64,000 nt of DNA from NCBI GenBank assembly GCA_947184155.2, contig CAMXCT020002646.1, positions 345,558-409,557 on the forward strand, read 5' to 3'. Both the position numbers and the translations under genes were made by a program. The DNA comes from Cladocopium goreaui. Taxonomy: Eukaryota; Sar; Dinophyceae; Suessiales; Symbiodiniaceae. Positions 61,300 through 64,000 of the stretch are shown here, one piece after another. Below the pieces are notes generated by a model. The model saw only the letters and a list, made by a program, of their open reading frames with translations, searched no databases and was not told the DNA's origin. Each line of letters starts with the position of its first letter. Position 1 is the first letter of the stretch.

Positions 61300-62550
61300 G
61301 CACCCTGCTGATACTTACCCATGACGGATCCATGGTGCTGCTATATATGGTAACATGGATCCCATCAATATACCCCAAATGTTAGCATATATACCAGCAC
61401 CATGGATCCTATGGATTAAAGCTTCAAATTGTTCGTCCCTAAATAGTTGGCCGCAGAGAAAAACATGTTTACGCTTCGGTGGGTAAGACACTGTGCCGGT
61501 AGCGGATTGAGGCACTGCGCCGGAACTCAGTGCAAGCCCCGGCCTGTGAAGATTTTGATGCTGGTACCAAAAATAACAAGCCTCGATCAGCGATTGACTG
61601 CTCAAGAAAACCTGCATATCATGCATCTCTACATGCATTGCACAACATTCAGTCTTCACTCTATCATTTACAAAGCTTGTAAGATTGAAAGCCATTAAAA
61701 GCTGTCTTGTGATGGAGTGAAGCAGCAAGATTCTCCGTTCTCAGCTGCTCTCCAAGTGGCCACAGCAGATTTTCCAAACGCTGATCCCGCGGAAGGTGTC
61801 CATCGAACAAGATGGCGGGCACGGTTAGAATGGCTGAGGCGATTGCACCTGCAACTGGTTAGATCTGCTTGGTGTTTCTGGGGTGAAAAAACCGTCAGGG
61901 GATACGAATTCACCGATGCTGGGGAGATCCAAACCATCGCCGGATCGCAGACATTTGCAAAATGACCTATCTGAAAGTGGCTAGATCTGGTTTTTCGCTG
62001 CTATAGCTATGGTCAGCAAAACCTGCCATAGCTAACATCTCTCGACTTTTTTTCGACCTGCCTGCCTGCCATTTCAAACGTCATCGACAGCGGACGGCAA
62101 GGCGCGCCGCGCCTATCTCTGGGATGAAGTTCAACAAAAAGGTCAAGACCTGTCCGACTGACTTTAATGGAGATCTGTCAATCCCACATGGATTGAAAAT
62201 GGGGTGCATATATGTATATATATATATATGGTATATACCTAATGCCATCCTGTTGATATCTCTTGATCATTTTCTGTGTAATCATGGCCATACTGGAGGT
62301 ATCTCATTATATAAATATAATAATATAATATATATATATATTATATATATTATTATATAACCCCCAGTGACACATCCATCATTCATTGGGTATATCCTAG
62401 TTGTTCATGGTTACGTTCCTGATTGTTGATGCTCAAGTCTCCAGTTCCGGTGTTTCATCCCGAGCGCAAAATCCACAGTGGTGACATCACTAAGGGAACT
62501 CAATTTGTATCTCCAACTGGCTCCCCATCTAATAGGGAAGTTCCCCTTTG
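61300..62550. other. No gene resolved
   Basis: GC-richer patches around 61450-61560 and 61730-61930 have open frames on both strands with no named domain. TA microsatellites at 62210-62230 and 62320-62360. Confidence 0.35.
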
Positions 62551-62556
62551 GTTGTT

Positions 62557-62665
62557 TAAAGTAACCATGGATAACAACAATGTTTAGTAGGCAAATCATC
62601 ACAAATCATTTAGAAATGGGTAAATTATCACAGCATATCACAGCTATGTAACAAATAGCCGGTAG
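62557..62665. repeat. Decayed family 1-like element
   Basis: AACCATGGATAACAACAATG ... CACAGCTATGTAACAAATAGCCGG keeps the symmetric layout but little of the termini. Confidence 0.4.
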
Positions 62666-63437
62666 ATACCGTACCCGAATCGCTCCGTTCATCGCTCCCT
62701 CCGTTCAGGGATCGTAAGGCTTGGACAAAGAAAAGGCTCCAAATTTTGCATTGCAACGCTAGGAGTAGCGCCTCAGCGTCGATGGATCATGATGCATCCA
62801 GGGCTGGGTGTTGTCTGATTCCGTTTGTTGGACCAGAAAAAAAAAAGGCATTTGGCCAGAAAAAAAAGGAAAATGTGGATTTGTCAATTTGGCATTTCCA
62901 CATTTGGCCAGAAAATTGACAAACATGAGCAAAATGTGGATTTCGACTGGTTTGAGGGAAATATTACAGGAAACATCAGCTTTTTAGCCACAATTCCAGG
63001 GATGTCCTGCAACTTGTCCTTCAAAGGTTTCCGGGAAATCTGCAAGAGACATGCTCAATTACAATTAGGACATCGCAATTAACTTCTGCCACAACACACT
63101 CATCAAGGTTGCAAAGAGCAGACAAACGATGGTCTTCAACAGCAAATAGGACTTGAAGACCTGCCACTGAAACGCTGAAAACTGTGGATTTGGAAATGAG
63201 GCATTGGAAATGCGGCAATGCGACATGAGTTGAAGTGTCTTGCCATTGATGTAGCAGATGTTCCAAAACGTTCATCATCACTTTTTGGCAGCCTCCGCGA
63301 CTGGGCTGCTGATGGGAAGTGGTTCGAAGATCCAAAAGAAGAGGTAGACGAAGAACATCAACGCCTGACATCGTTGAGATGGGGGCTTCATGGATAGTCA
63401 TGGGGGATCAGTCACAACTGATTTCCGTACATTGAAC
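62666..63437. other. No gene recognised
   Basis: Contains AAAAAAAAGG/TTTGGCCAGAAAA repetition at 62835-62920. Open frames at 63021-63401 (minus) and 62825-63082 (plus) lack support. Confidence 0.4.
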
Positions 63438-63499
63438 TTAGGTCATCCATGACTTAAAGATGATGGCCTGGGGTAACCCCCATGACTTCGGAACCAATC

Positions 63500-63640
63500 T
63501 GAGTTTGTGTGGTCGTGATCCCATGGCTCCCAGGGAGATGATTCGCAGCCAGAAACAGCACCCAATGTTCGTCCCAAAGAAATTGTCAAACAACTCATCT
63601 CGCCATGTGTTTCCGTAGAAAGTTACCAGGGTTTTCATAG
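63500..63640 (-). CDS. Possible exon, unknown protein
   Basis: The minus-strand frame KTLVTFYGNTWRDELFDNFF, then GTNIGCCFWLRII is coding-like. It abuts the exon at 63666-63823 in a different frame, so if both are real a very short intron or a frameshift separates them. Confidence 0.35.
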
Positions 63641-63665
63641 ACCAAACATCTCCCCCACCTGGAAA

Positions 63666-63823
63666 CTCAAGGACTCCAAGCTCGAGACGATCTGCGCAGT
63701 CATTTCTGGCAGCTGAGTCTGCAAGAAGTCCGCGGCCTTCTTCTGGATATCCTGTGCTTCGGCTACGGTCGTGTCGTGGTCATAGGACTGGTTTACTAGC
63801 ACGTTAAAATAAGACTGGCGCAT
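63666..63823 (-). CDS. Candidate exon, unknown protein
   Basis: The minus-strand frame SYDHDTTVAEAQDIQKKAAD, then FLQTQLPEMTAQIVSSLESL and SFQ, ending at a good donor (CCAG|GTGGGG). An acidic/amphipathic helical segment, probably preceded by the exon at 63915-64000. Family not recognised. Confidence 0.5.
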
Positions 63824-63914
63824 GAACTTTCTTTCTCAGCTTGCAGTTACAAATTTTGATAATTATCAAGCAGATTCAAGTAGAACAACTCTTGATTTTT
63901 ATGAAATAAATGAA

Positions 63915-64000
63915 ATGGTCATCTCTTTGACAGCCAAGGACGACCACACCTCCCAGATTTTCTGCGGGAAGATGGGCTTGATGAGGTCGAGGAACTCCAT
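63915..64000 (-). CDS. Candidate exon at right edge, unknown protein
   Basis: The minus-strand frame MEFLDLIKPIFPQKIWEVWS, then SLAVKEMTISF continues off the right edge of the window. Its ATG may be internal. Same strand as, and likely the same gene as, 63666-63823. Confidence 0.45.

Overview
This window is nuclear DNA of a dinoflagellate. The decisive evidence is a perfect 22-nt dinoflagellate spliced-leader (SL) sequence on the minus strand at 3030-3051. It sits at the 5' end of what looks like a retroposed cDNA. The rest fits: few recognisable host genes, short GC-richer exons scattered in AT-rich introns, many families of short inverted-repeat elements, minisatellites and large retroelements. 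I cannot name the genus.

Layout. 1-3051 (minus) is an SL-tagged retrocopy: an unknown two-frame coding region followed, without a stop, by the 3' part of a LINE-type reverse transcriptase (RT) that runs off the left edge. 3060-7030 holds inverted-repeat elements, a small plus-strand gene (5158-5531) whose intron appears to be one of those elements, and another exon. 7040-10320 is a 16-bp minisatellite in a duplicated ~1.3-kb block. 10.5-15.9 kb is sparse. 15939-25723 is a complete tyrosine-recombinase (DIRS-order, Ngaro/PAT-like) retrotransposon on the minus strand with split direct repeats. It encodes basic and gag-like proteins, RT/RNase H with a cytosine-C5 DNA methyltransferase inserted inside the RNase H domain, and a tyrosine recombinase. 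Its 5' leader carries a ~1.3-kb array of a 20-bp GATC-containing repeat. The element is inserted in an inverted-repeat element whose two halves are still recognisable.

26.4-34.2 kb contains several candidate minus-strand exons of unknown gene(s). 36376-49486 is the most unusual object: a ~13.1-kb retroelement bounded by 553-bp direct repeats that look identical, carrying eight consecutive plus-strand ORFs. ORF3 is a Penelope-like RT with an N-terminal GIY-YIG nuclease. ORF1 has a C-terminal region resembling ADP-ribosyltransferases, and ORF4 ends in a Myb/SANT-like domain. ORF5/ORF6 and ORF7/ORF8 look like a duplicated gene pair. Every ORF after the first, and probably ORF1 too, is preceded by an AG, usually after a pyrimidine-rich stretch, which suggests that a polycistronic transcript is cut up by SL trans-splicing.

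49.5-64 kb is host DNA with dispersed exons (a protein kinase at 54.4-55.9 kb, unknown exons at 50.6 kb, 53.0 kb, 60.8-61.3 kb and the right edge) and many more inverted-repeat elements. At least five of these families end in sequences that read as splice donors and acceptors, so they are introner candidates. Exon calls rest on coding-like translation and splice-like borders only.
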